From CAZIOH01 sp964540815 (GTDB lineage: Bacteria > Myxococcota_A > Polyangia > Fen-1088): a stretch of DNA of 64,000 bases. The stretch lies in contig CAZIOH010000034.1 of NCBI GenBank assembly GCA_964540815.1, positions 1 to 64,000 on the forward strand, given 5' to 3'. Shown piece after piece: positions 1 to 7,285 of this stretch. Both the position numbers and the translations under genes were made by a program. Below the pieces are notes generated by a model. It saw only the letters and a program-made list of their open reading frames with translations. It was not told the DNA's origin and searched no databases. Positions within the stretch are counted from its first letter, which is position 1. Each line of letters starts with the position of its first letter.

Positions 1-2
1 AC

Positions 3-464
3 CGCATCCTCGAGGTCGAGCGCGTGTGCCGGGGCTCGCCGCCCAACGCCCGCAACGGCCTGCGGGTCCCGTACACCGAGATCCGCGAGACCGTGGCCGA
101 CTACTTCGACATGGGCGACGAGGTGGACCGGGATCTCATCGAGTACCGCAAGGACTTGCTCGAGATCTTTCCGCGCATGCCCAAGCGCGAGCGCGCGCCG
201 GTGCGCGGGCGCTTCAGCCCGACCGCGCAGTCGCAGTCGGCGGCGCGCTTCATCCAGCAGCACCAGAAGATGCTGATGGATCGCCTGTCGGGGTGGATCG
301 GCGGCGCCGACAAGCGGGTGATCTCGCGGTTCCTGCGGCAGTTCCAGGCGCTGTGCACCGAGGAGCGCCTGTTCGTGCCCGAGGGTCGGCGGACCGAGAA
401 GCTGGTCGAGCTGACCATCGTCGCGACCTGGCACGTGGTGGATGGCATCCACCGGCTGAGCTGA
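3..464 (+). CDS. Unknown protein, 5' end cut off by the window
   Basis: The frame is open from the first bases of the window to a TGA at 462-464, so the visible 153 codons are only the C-terminal part; the internal GTG at 24 is probably not the start. The product is charged and basic, with helix-forming stretches and no membrane segment or cofactor motif I can name. I do not recognise the family. It converges on the kinase gene ending at 478, with 13 bp between the two stop codons. Confidence 0.55.
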   Translation, partial: RILEVERVCRGSPPNARNGLRVPYTEIRETVADYFDMGDEVDRDLIEYRKDLLEIFPRMPKRERAPVRGRFSPTAQSQSAARFIQQHQKMLMDRLSGWIGGADKRVISRFLRQFQALCTEERLFVPEGRRTEKLVELTIVATWHVVDGIHRLS

Positions 465-477
465 AGAGCGAGGCCCC

Positions 478-1599
478 TCACGGGACGCCGAGGAGGCGGG
501 CGCGGGCCGAGCGGGTGCGGGCGAAGGCCTGGTGCAAGGACCACTGCCCGCGGGCTCGGACGAGGTTGTGGGCGCCGCGGCTCGGGAAGCGCGCCGGATC
601 CCAGCCGAAGTAGCGCTCGGCGAGGGCGTCGGCGGCGAACCGCGCGGCCAGCTCCAGGCTGATCCAGTCGGGGGCGACGAGGAGCGCCTCGCGTTCGGGG
701 TGCGACAGCGATCGTCCGAGGCTCTGGCGGTAGCCTTCCCAGGCGGCGTCGAAGATCTCGAGATCGAGGTCGGCCTCGACCGCGTCCTCCCCGGCGCGGT
801 TGCACCAGGAACGCCAGGCATCTCCCCATTCGTGGGCGAGGTTCATCGGCCCCACCGTGTCGAGATCGACCAGGCAGACGGCGCGATCCGCCTCGGGGGG
901 CTGGGGACCCGCGAAGAGGAAGTTGTTGAACTTGAGATCGCCGTGCCCGACACGCTCCAGGAGCGCGGGCAGGGGCGGCAGGGCGGTGGCCGCCGCATGG
1001 ATCTCGGCGGCGAGCGCCCGCACGGCCTCGCAGAGGGCGTGGTCGGGATGTCGCGCCAGGCAGTCCGTCAGATGGGCCAGGTGCCGAGGCGTGTCGTGCA
1101 CGCCCGTGCGTCGCCCGGTGAACACCCGGTGGTCGAGGTCGCGGAGGGCGTCGTGGAAGGCCGCCACCAGGCCGCCGGCGGCGAAGGCCTGCGCCGGGCG
1201 CCCGACCACGTCGAACCCGACGCCGGCGATGCGGTCCATCAGGCGCCACACCGAGGGCGGGGCCCCCGGCTCCTCCGGCTCGAGCGTGAGGCAAGGTGCG
1301 CCGCCCGTGGTGGGGATGAGCGCGGGGCTGGTGACGCCCGCCCGGCGAAGGGCGGCGGTGACCGCCGCGATGTTCTGGTGAATGGCCGCCGGGAAGATCG
1401 GATTGACCCACTGGAGGATGTACTGGCTCCTCACCTCTGCCCCTTCGGAGACCACGCCTTCCGAGACCAGGAACGTCCGGTTGATGAGCCCACCCGGAAG
1501 TGGGGTGACCACGGCCCGGCTCGGGTCGAACGCCGGCGAGAATTCCGGCAAGACCCGCCGCCGGATGTGGTCGAGGCTGAACGGATCCTCTCCGGTCAC
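478..1599 (-). CDS. APH-fold phosphotransferase, probable sugar (N-acetylhexosamine-like) kinase
   Basis: A 373-residue protein with the aminoglycoside-phosphotransferase/choline-kinase fold. The catalytic loop reads GHGDLKFNNFLF (Asp base, Asn for metal) and is followed by CLVDLDTV, the DFG-like metal-binding segment. The N-terminal PLPGGLINRTFLV matches the nucleotide-binding loop of this superfamily. The start is GTG at 1599, 22 bp after the ROK gene stop, so it is the third gene of a leftward operon with a Gfo/Idh dehydrogenase and a ROK regulator. That context favours a sugar or amino-sugar as substrate (NahK-like 1-kinase) over antibiotic resistance. The substrate is inference; homoserine- or choline-type kinases share the fold. 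Confidence 0.85.
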   Translation of the reverse strand: MTGEDPFSLDHIRRRVLPEFSPAFDPSRAVVTPLPGGLINRTFLVSEGVVSEGAEVRSQYILQWVNPIFPAAIHQNIAAVTAALRRAGVTSPALIPTTGGAPCLTLEPEEPGAPPSVWRLMDRIAGVGFDVVGRPAQAFAAGGLVAAFHDALRDLDHRVFTGRRTGVHDTPRHLAHLTDCLARHPDHALCEAVRALAAEIHAAATALPPLPALLERVGHGDLKFNNFLFAGPQPPEADRAVCLVDLDTVGPMNLAHEWGDAWRSWCNRAGEDAVEADLDLEIFDAAWEGYRQSLGRSLSHPEREALLVAPDWISLELAARFAADALAERYFGWDPARFPSRGAHNLVRARGQWSLHQAFARTRSARARLLGVP

Positions 1600-1621
1600 G
1601 TGTGCACCCGGGCGAGCTCGC

Positions 1622-2896
1622 TCACTCGGCGGCGTCGAAGCCGCCGGGGATGCCGGCGGACGGCTCGAAGGCCAGGGAGGGAGGGAAGGTCAGGGCCACC
1701 GTGCGAACGCCGCGGCGCACGTGGTCCATGCCGAGCAAGACCGCGCCCAGGATCTCGGCGCGCGTGCCGAGGACCGACGGGACGATGCGCACGCCCTCGG
1801 GTTGCAGGGCGTGCCGGGCCACCGACGCGCGCAGCGGCTCGAACAGGGCCTCTCCGGCGTTGGCGGGATCGCCCGCGACGACCACCATCTCGGGGTCGAG
1901 GATGTTGAGCAGGTACGAGATGCCCTTGCCGAGGTACTCGCCCACCTCCGAGAGAATGCGCCGCGCGACCTTGTCGCCCTCGCGGGCGGCCATGGTGACG
2001 GCCTCGGCGTCGAGCGGACGACGCGCGGACTTGAGTGACGTGGGCTCGCTGCCGGCGGCGGCCTGGCGCGCGGCCCGGGCGATGGCCATGCCCGACGCCA
2101 CGGTCTCGAGACATCCGCGCCGCCCGCAGGCGCAGACGCGCCCGTTGTCCGCCACGGCGCAATGACCGATCTCGCCGCCGAACCCGCGAAAGCCGAAGAA
2201 CAGCTTGCCGTCGATCACCACGCCCGAGCCGACACCCACGCCCGAGTAGAGCCACACGTACGAGGCCACGCCCTGCGCGGCCCCCATGCGGCCCTCGGCC
2301 ACCGCGGCGGCGTGCGCCTCGTTGTGCACCACCACTGGCAACCCGAAGGTCTCGGCCATCATGGCCCGCAGCGGGACGTCGTGCCATCCGAGGTTGGGCG
2401 ACACCACGCAGACCCCGGTCGATTGCTCGACCGGGCCGTGCATCGCCACCCCGAGCGACTGCAGCCGGCTGCGCGGGACGTTCGCGGAGGCGAGCGCGTG
2501 GTCCACGAGCGGCACCAGGGCCTCCATGATCCGCTCGGGGGAGTCCTTGGCCGACGGCTGCTCGGCGAAGGCCCGCATCACCCCGCGCGCATCGGCCACC
2601 GCCACCGAGGTGCCGCGCGCGCTGAAGTGGATGCCGAGGAAGGCGGCCGACTGCCCGTTGAACTCGAGCAGGCGCGCCGGTCGGCCGCCGTTCGAGGCGG
2701 TCTCCGAGAAGCCCACCTCGCGCACCGAGCCGTCGCGCATCAGGTCGTCGACGATGGCCGACACCGTGGGCTTGGTGAGCGCGGACCGGTTGGCCAGCTC
2801 CGCCCGGGAGATGCGCTCGCTGTGCCGGATGATGTCGAGGACGATGGCGCGGTTGATCTCGCGCATCCCGCGGTTGTCGACCTTTCGCTGCATCAC
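1622..2896 (-). CDS. ROK-family transcriptional regulator (NagC/Mlc/XylR type)
   Basis: About 424 residues. Residues 10-75 form a winged helix (ELANRSALTKPTVSAIVDDL), and the rest is an actin-like ROK sugar-kinase fold. The zinc motif is complete: GEIGH followed by CACGRRGCLE. The usual kinase N-D pair is N-E here (VVHNEAHAAA), as in several non-enzymatic ROK repressors, so a sugar-sensing regulator is more likely than an active kinase. The start is GTG 2896 or the adjacent ATG 2893; either overlaps the stop of the upstream dehydrogenase by 1-4 bases, showing translational coupling. It probably controls its own operon through the palindrome at 4030-4053. Confidence 0.9.
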   Translation of the reverse strand: MMQRKVDNRGMREINRAIVLDIIRHSERISRAELANRSALTKPTVSAIVDDLMRDGSVREVGFSETASNGGRPARLLEFNGQSAAFLGIHFSARGTSVAVADARGVMRAFAEQPSAKDSPERIMEALVPLVDHALASANVPRSRLQSLGVAMHGPVEQSTGVCVVSPNLGWHDVPLRAMMAETFGLPVVVHNEAHAAAVAEGRMGAAQGVASYVWLYSGVGVGSGVVIDGKLFFGFRGFGGEIGHCAVADNGRVCACGRRGCLETVASGMAIARAARQAAAGSEPTSLKSARRPLDAEAVTMAAREGDKVARRILSEVGEYLGKGISYLLNILDPEMVVVAGDPANAGEALFEPLRASVARHALQPEGVRIVPSVLGTRAEILGAVLLGMDHVRRGVRTVALTFPPSLAFEPSAGIPGGFDAAE

Positions 2897-3966
2897 GGGC
2901 TCCCCGGCTCGCGATCGGCACCTTCGGACGGGTTCGGCTGCTGCGGGTCGTCGTCTCGGTGAACCGCCGCCAGCCAGGCGTCGAGGCCGCGCATGTTACC
3001 GAGGGTGTCCGCCCAGGTCATGGCGGGCCATCTCGCCTCCACGGCGGGAAGGGTGGCGGCCACCAGCTCGGCCTCGAGCGCGTAGGTGGCCACCCGGGAG
3101 CGCACGGGGATGGTCTCGGGCCCGTGGCCGTCGCGGTGGAGGATGAGCTCCGTGTCGAGCCCGTCCGGCCTCCCACCGGGGATCCACGGCTGGGGGAGCA
3201 CGATCTTGCCGCTCTCGCCGTAGATCTCGGCCCGCATCCCGCCGTCGTGGTGGACGGCGCAGGTGAGGGTGGCCGTCATCCCCGAGCGGAAGCGCAAGAG
3301 CGCCGAGGCGAGCTCGTCGGCCCCGAGCGGCCCCACGAAGCCGTGGGCATGAAACGCCACCGGCTCGGCGAAGGGTTGCTCCTCGACCACGCCGGCAATC
3401 AGCCGGGCGAACGACAGGGGATAGCCGCCGACGTCTAGGATGGCGCCGCCGCCCTGCGCCTTGTCGTAGAGGCGGCTCGCCGGATCGCGCCGGGCGCGGA
3501 AGGCGAAGCTCGCGGCGACGTGCCGCACGCGGCCGATCGCGCCGTCGCGCAGGCGGGCGAGGACCGCCGCGGTGAGCGGGTGGCAGCGGTACATGAACGC
3601 CTCCATCAGGAAGACGTCAGTCGCCCGCGCGGCCTCCACGATGCGCGCGGCGCTGGCGGCGTTCATGGCGATGGGTTTCTCGCACAGGACCGCCTTGCGG
3701 GCGCGGATGGCCGCGAGCGCGTGCTCCTCGTGGCAGGGGTGGGGCGTCGCGACGTAGACGGCTTCGACCGCCGGGTCGTGCACCAGGGCGTCGATCGACT
3801 CGGCCCAGGCTGGCAGGCCCCAGGTCGCCGCGAAGGCCTCGCCGTGCGCGCGGGTCGTGCCGACGGCGCTCACCACCCGACCGCCGTCCGTGGTCTGCAC
3901 GGCGCGCGCGAAGTCGGTGGCCACCCGGCCCGTCCCGATGATGCCCCAGCTCAATTTGTCCTTCAT
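2893..3966 (-). CDS. Gfo/Idh/MocA-family NAD(P)-dependent oxidoreductase
   Basis: A 357-residue cytoplasmic dehydrogenase. The N-terminal Rossmann motif is WGIIGTGRVATDF, the family EKP motif appears as VLCEKPIAMN near residue 98, and the C-terminal domain carries QGGGAILDVGGYPLSFAR. These features place it near the dihydrodiol/xylose-dehydrogenase branch. It is the first gene of a leftward operon with a ROK regulator and a kinase, which suggests oxidation or epimerisation of a sugar, sugar alcohol or inositol derivative. The substrate cannot be read from the sequence. The last 20 residues (DDDPQQPNPSEGADREPGSP) are a low-complexity tail. The start ATG is at 3966. Confidence 0.92.
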   Translation of the reverse strand: MKDKLSWGIIGTGRVATDFARAVQTTDGGRVVSAVGTTRAHGEAFAATWGLPAWAESIDALVHDPAVEAVYVATPHPCHEEHALAAIRARKAVLCEKPIAMNAASAARIVEAARATDVFLMEAFMYRCHPLTAAVLARLRDGAIGRVRHVAASFAFRARRDPASRLYDKAQGGGAILDVGGYPLSFARLIAGVVEEQPFAEPVAFHAHGFVGPLGADELASALLRFRSGMTATLTCAVHHDGGMRAEIYGESGKIVLPQPWIPGGRPDGLDTELILHRDGHGPETIPVRSRVATYALEAELVAATLPAVEARWPAMTWADTLGNMRGLDAWLAAVHRDDDPQQPNPSEGADREPGSP

Positions 3967-4293
3967 GTCGGTCGATGTCCGCGGGTTCCGGATGCCAGTT
4001 CGAAATGGAAGCTATCTAAACCTACTCCGTTTCCACGGACTCTGGAAATCCGTCTTGCGTGCCTCGGGTCTCTGCCAGTCCGCCCGTGGCCACCTGCGCG
4101 AGCGACGCCGGCATGACCATCGCCGTCTCGACCGCACCGCTCGACGGGGATGCCCGACGGCGATCTGACGGACTTCCGACGGAGTTCCAACGACACCGGC
4201 GCTGCTCGCCTCGCATCTTGAGACTGAAGCTGGCTCGGCGGTCACGACGGGCCGTTTCAGCTCCTTCATCTCGCTCACCCGAGGCCAATCTTC
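3967..4293. other. 327-bp divergent intergenic region
   Basis: This stretch separates the leftward Gfo/Idh operon from the rightward glycosyltransferase remnant. Apart from the palindromes at 4030-4053 I see no gene. Both strands carry open frames, but their translations are Arg/Ser-rich and look like non-coding GC-rich sequence. Confidence 0.5.
4030..4053. promoter_or_regulatory. Candidate operator upstream of the Gfo/Idh-ROK-kinase operon
   Basis: Two overlapping inverted repeats lie 64-87 bp upstream of the dehydrogenase start: TTTCCA (4030-4035) with TGGAAA (4043-4048), and ACGGA (4035-4039) with TCCGT (4049-4053). On the operon strand they come just before an A/T-rich TTTAGATAG stretch that could be a -10 region. 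ROK regulators typically bind such palindromes near their own promoters. The role is inference. Confidence 0.35.
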
Positions 4294-4609
4294 ATGCTGA
4301 ACCAAAGACACATCCTCTATCTTCAGCCGTCGGAGCTCTTCGGCGGCGCCGAGCGGCAGATCGCGGCGGTGTTGCCGCAGCTTCAGAAGCAACGCGTGAA
4401 GGTGACCGCCCTGGTCGGACCCGGTCGCACGATCGTCGACTGGCTCGAGAGCGCGGGCGTCAGGGACGTCGTCCACTCCGAGCTTCCCTCGAGACATGGC
4501 GGACGCCCGCCGCCTCGCACGGCAGCCGGCGTGGCCGTCAGCGCACTGTGGCGACCGGGGCGGACTTCGGAACGCCCTGCGGTTCTTCCTGCGGTTCCGT
4601 CTTCGATGA
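4294..4609 (+). pseudogene. Remnant of a family 4 glycosyltransferase (N-terminal fragment)
   Basis: ATG 4294 opens a frame whose first ~66 residues are a clear GT4 N-terminal domain: HILYLQPSELFGGAERQIAA (the GGAE donor-domain signature), then VTALVGPGRTIVDWLESAGV. After about 4491 the frame loses all resemblance. Reading in the +1 frame from there (DMADARRLARQPAWPSAHCG and onward to a TGA at 4607-4609) gives a sequence more like the next part of such an enzyme, so a frameshift followed by loss of the remaining ~300 residues is likely. rseP starts 57 bp later. The GT4 assignment of the first part is strong; the frameshift reading is inference. Confidence 0.6.
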
Positions 4610-4666
4610 TATAGGTGTCACCGCGACGCGGATGCGGATGTAGATGATGGCCAGGAAGCACGAGAC

Positions 4667-6328
4667 ATGAATCTCTTCATGTGGGCCGCGGCCGTCGTCG
4701 TGCTCCTGGGGGCCTTGGTCCTCGTGCATGAGCTCGGGCACTTCGCGTGCGCCAAGCTGTTCAACGTCAAGGTGCTGCGCTTCTCGCTCGGGTTCGGGCC
4801 GCGCCTGTTCGGCCTGACGGTGGGCGAGACCGAGTACCGCGTCTCGCTGGTGCCGCTGGGCGGGTTCGTGCGCCTGCTCGGCGAGGATCCCGCCGAGGCC
4901 ATGGCGCCGCGCGATCGCCCGCGGGCCCTCACCGCCAAGCCCTTGTGGCAGCGCTACACCATCGTGATCGCGGGGCCCGCATTCAATCTGGTGCTGCCGC
5001 TCCTCATCTACGTCGTCCACTACGCCGGTCACCGGACCCTCCTGCCTCCCACCCTCGGCACCGTGCTCCCCGACTACCCGGCCGCCGCGGCGGGGCTCCT
5101 GCCGGGAGATCGCGTCGAGGCCATCGATGGTCACCGTGTTCGCTACTGGGAGGATCTCGAGGACGCGGTTGCCCACGATCACCTGCGCACCCGCCGGTTC
5201 GAGATTCGCCGCGGCGCGGATCTCGAGGAGCGCGACGTGACCCCTGCCCAGGTCGAACGGCCGGGCCCCCTCGGGATCCCCGAGTCCGTGGGCTGGATCG
5301 GGGTCTCCCCGCGCTTCCACCTGCCCGAGATCGGGGTCATCGATCCCGGCTCCCCGGCGGCCCAGGCGGGGCTCAAGACCTTCGACTTCGTGACCGCGGT
5401 CAACGGCAATCCGGTGCTGACCATGGCCGAGTTCCAGAAGGCGATCGACCGCAACGGGGCTTCCCCGCTGCGGGTCACCTACCTGCGTGGAGGGTACTCG
5501 GCGATCCCCTTCGCGCACGTCGAGATCCAGCAGCCGGGAACCGCCGTGGTGATCCCGAATCCGCTCTTCGATGCGTCCGGACGCCGCCGCTACGAGACCG
5601 GGCTCTTGTCCGCCGAGCTCTTCGTGTTCTCGGTCGAGCCGGGGAGCCCGGCGGATCTGATCGGGATCCGGCGCGGGGACCAGATCGTCGAGCTGGATGG
5701 GCAGGCGCTCACGAGCTGGGATCTGCTGCGCCAGCGGCTCGGCTCGGGGCCGGACCGCACCTTCCAGATCGCCTGGCTCTCGCCGGGGGGAGGGCGGCGG
5801 CAGGCCTCCTTTCGCCAGGAGGTCCGCAGCGAGCTCGATGCCTATCGCCAGGAGGAGCAACGCCTGGTGTTCGGCGCGCTCAACCGCATGGCCTGGCGCA
5901 CCGACGCGGCGGTGCCCATCCAGAATCGCTTCGGGTACGCGGTGGGACATGCCTTCGATCGCACCGGGCAGATCGTGGCGGCCATGGTCCAGGGGTTCAC
6001 CCAGATCCTGCGCGGCCGGGTCCCGCTGACGACGCTCGGCGGTCCCATCATGATCGGCTACGTGGCGGGCGTGGCGGCCGAGCAGGGGGTCGACCAGTAC
6101 CTGTGGTTGATGGCGCTCCTCAGCATCAACCTCGCGCTCTTGAACTTCCTGCCGGTGCCCATCCTCGACGGGGGGCTCCTGGTGTTCTTCACCATCGAGC
6201 TCTTCAAGCGCCGTCCCCCGTCGGCGCGGGCCCGCGAGCTCGCCTCGTACGTGGGGCTTGTGATCGTGGCGGTCCTGATGCTGTTCGCCTTGCGAAACGA
6301 CGTGGTTCGGTATCTTCTTCCGCGCTGA
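4667..6328 (+). CDS. rseP: RseP/site-2-type intramembrane zinc metalloprotease with three PDZ cores
   Basis: A 553-residue inner-membrane protease of the RseP family, which releases membrane-anchored regulators. The zinc motif HELGH is at residues 21-25 inside the first membrane segment, and the third ligand motif LDG is at 500-502 (NFLPVPILDGG). Between them are three PDZ-like cores, near 131-157 (LPDYPAAAAGLLPGDRVEAI), 222-249 (DPGSPAAQAGLKTFDFVTAV) and 319-347 (EPGSPADLIGIRRGDQIVEL). E. coli RseP has two PDZ domains and about 450 residues, so this form is enlarged. The stop overlaps the tsaB start (TGATG). Genes usually found next to it (dxr, bamA) are absent here. Confidence 0.95.
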   Translation: MNLFMWAAAVVVLLGALVLVHELGHFACAKLFNVKVLRFSLGFGPRLFGLTVGETEYRVSLVPLGGFVRLLGEDPAEAMAPRDRPRALTAKPLWQRYTIVIAGPAFNLVLPLLIYVVHYAGHRTLLPPTLGTVLPDYPAAAAGLLPGDRVEAIDGHRVRYWEDLEDAVAHDHLRTRRFEIRRGADLEERDVTPAQVERPGPLGIPESVGWIGVSPRFHLPEIGVIDPGSPAAQAGLKTFDFVTAVNGNPVLTMAEFQKAIDRNGASPLRVTYLRGGYSAIPFAHVEIQQPGTAVVIPNPLFDASGRRRYETGLLSAELFVFSVEPGSPADLIGIRRGDQIVELDGQALTSWDLLRQRLGSGPDRTFQIAWLSPGGGRRQASFRQEVRSELDAYRQEEQRLVFGALNRMAWRTDAAVPIQNRFGYAVGHAFDRTGQIVAAMVQGFTQILRGRVPLTTLGGPIMIGYVAGVAAEQGVDQYLWLMALLSINLALLNFLPVPILDGGLLVFFTIELFKRRPPSARARELASYVGLVIVAVLMLFALRNDVVRYLLPR

Positions 6329-7176
6329 TGTCGAGGAACGAGACCCCCGAGTTGAACGCCACCGCGGCCGAAGCCGGCGCGGCAACCCCGAGCCCGGACG
6401 CCGCCGTCGACGCCACGGCCCCGGCGCCGCTGCTCGCGATCGAGACCGCCACCCCCACCACCCGGGTGGCGCTGGTCGACGCGCGGACGGGCACCCTGCT
6501 GGCCGCGGCGTCGGCCAGCGTCGCGCCCTCGGAGCGCCACTCGTCGCACCTGCTCCGCCTGTGCGTCGAGGTGATGGAGGCGCGGGGGGTCGTGGTCCCC
6601 GGGCTCGCCGCCATCGCGTGCGACGCCGGGCCGGGCAGCTTCACGGGCCTGCGGGTGGGGCTGGCGGTGGCCAAGGGGCTGGCCCTGCCGACGGCGATTC
6701 CGCTCATCACCGTCTCCTCGCTCGAGATCCTCGCCCGCGACTGGTTGGCCGCGGCGGGCGCGCCCGGGGCCCCCCCGGGCGACCCGCGGCCGCTGCGGCT
6801 CGTGCCTTGCCTCGATGCCGGCAAAGGCCAGCTCTTCGCGGCCGTCTTTTCGGTCGACGCCGGGCGGTCCGACGTCGCCGAGGTGGCGGGGACGGTGTCG
6901 GTCGCCCCTGGCGCCCTGGCGGGCGCGCTCGGGCTCGACGTCGGGGGAGATCCCGTGGTCCTGTTCGGGCCCGGTGCCGACCGGTTCGCGGGCGAGCTTC
7001 GCGCTGCCCTCGGCCCCGACGTCGCGCTCGCGAGCGTGGTCGGGCCGACGGCAGAATCGCTCGCGCGCCGCGCCTGCACGCGGCTCGCCGACGGCGGGCG
7101 CGACGATCTCGCCACCGTGGTGCCGTCCTACGGTCGCGACCCCGACATCACGCGACCGAAGCCGCGCGTCGGGTGA
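6328..7176 (+). CDS. tsaB: tRNA threonylcarbamoyladenosine biosynthesis protein TsaB
   Basis: A 282-residue protein of the TsaB (YeaZ) branch of the ASKHA ATPase fold. TsaB partners TsaD and TsaE in making the t6A37 modification of tRNAs that read ANN codons. Recognisable parts are LLAIETATPTTRVALVD (phosphate-1-type loop), HSSHLLRLC, and the signature CDAGPGSFTGLRVGLAVAKG. An N-terminal Ala/Pro/Thr-rich extension of about 35 residues precedes the domain. ATG 6328 overlaps the rseP stop by one base, so the two are probably co-transcribed. A terminator candidate follows at 7222-7243. Confidence 0.92.
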   Translation: MSRNETPELNATAAEAGAATPSPDAAVDATAPAPLLAIETATPTTRVALVDARTGTLLAAASASVAPSERHSSHLLRLCVEVMEARGVVVPGLAAIACDAGPGSFTGLRVGLAVAKGLALPTAIPLITVSSLEILARDWLAAAGAPGAPPGDPRPLRLVPCLDAGKGQLFAAVFSVDAGRSDVAEVAGTVSVAPGALAGALGLDVGGDPVVLFGPGADRFAGELRAALGPDVALASVVGPTAESLARRACTRLADGGRDDLATVVPSYGRDPDITRPKPRVG

Positions 7177-7221
7177 CAGGGCCTCCGCCGAGGGCGGACG
7201 GTGTGACGACGTGCGCAAGAC

Positions 7222-7243
7222 CCCGGTTTCGCCCGGGCTTTTT
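7222..7243 (+). terminator. Rho-independent terminator candidate after tsaB
   Basis: CCCGG (7222-7226), a 6-nt loop and CCGGG (7233-7237) form a short GC stem, followed by C and five Ts (7239-7243). It lies 46 bp after the tsaB stop and 43 bp before cimA. The stem is short, so this is only a candidate. Confidence 0.45.
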
Positions 7244-7285
7244 GCCTGGAGATCGTGGGTCCGGTCCTCTACGCTTGCGGCCACC

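Noticed and set aside
478..1599. Aminoglycoside resistance gene
   Set aside because: Only the fold is shared; the operon context (ROK regulator, sugar-type dehydrogenase) points to metabolism.
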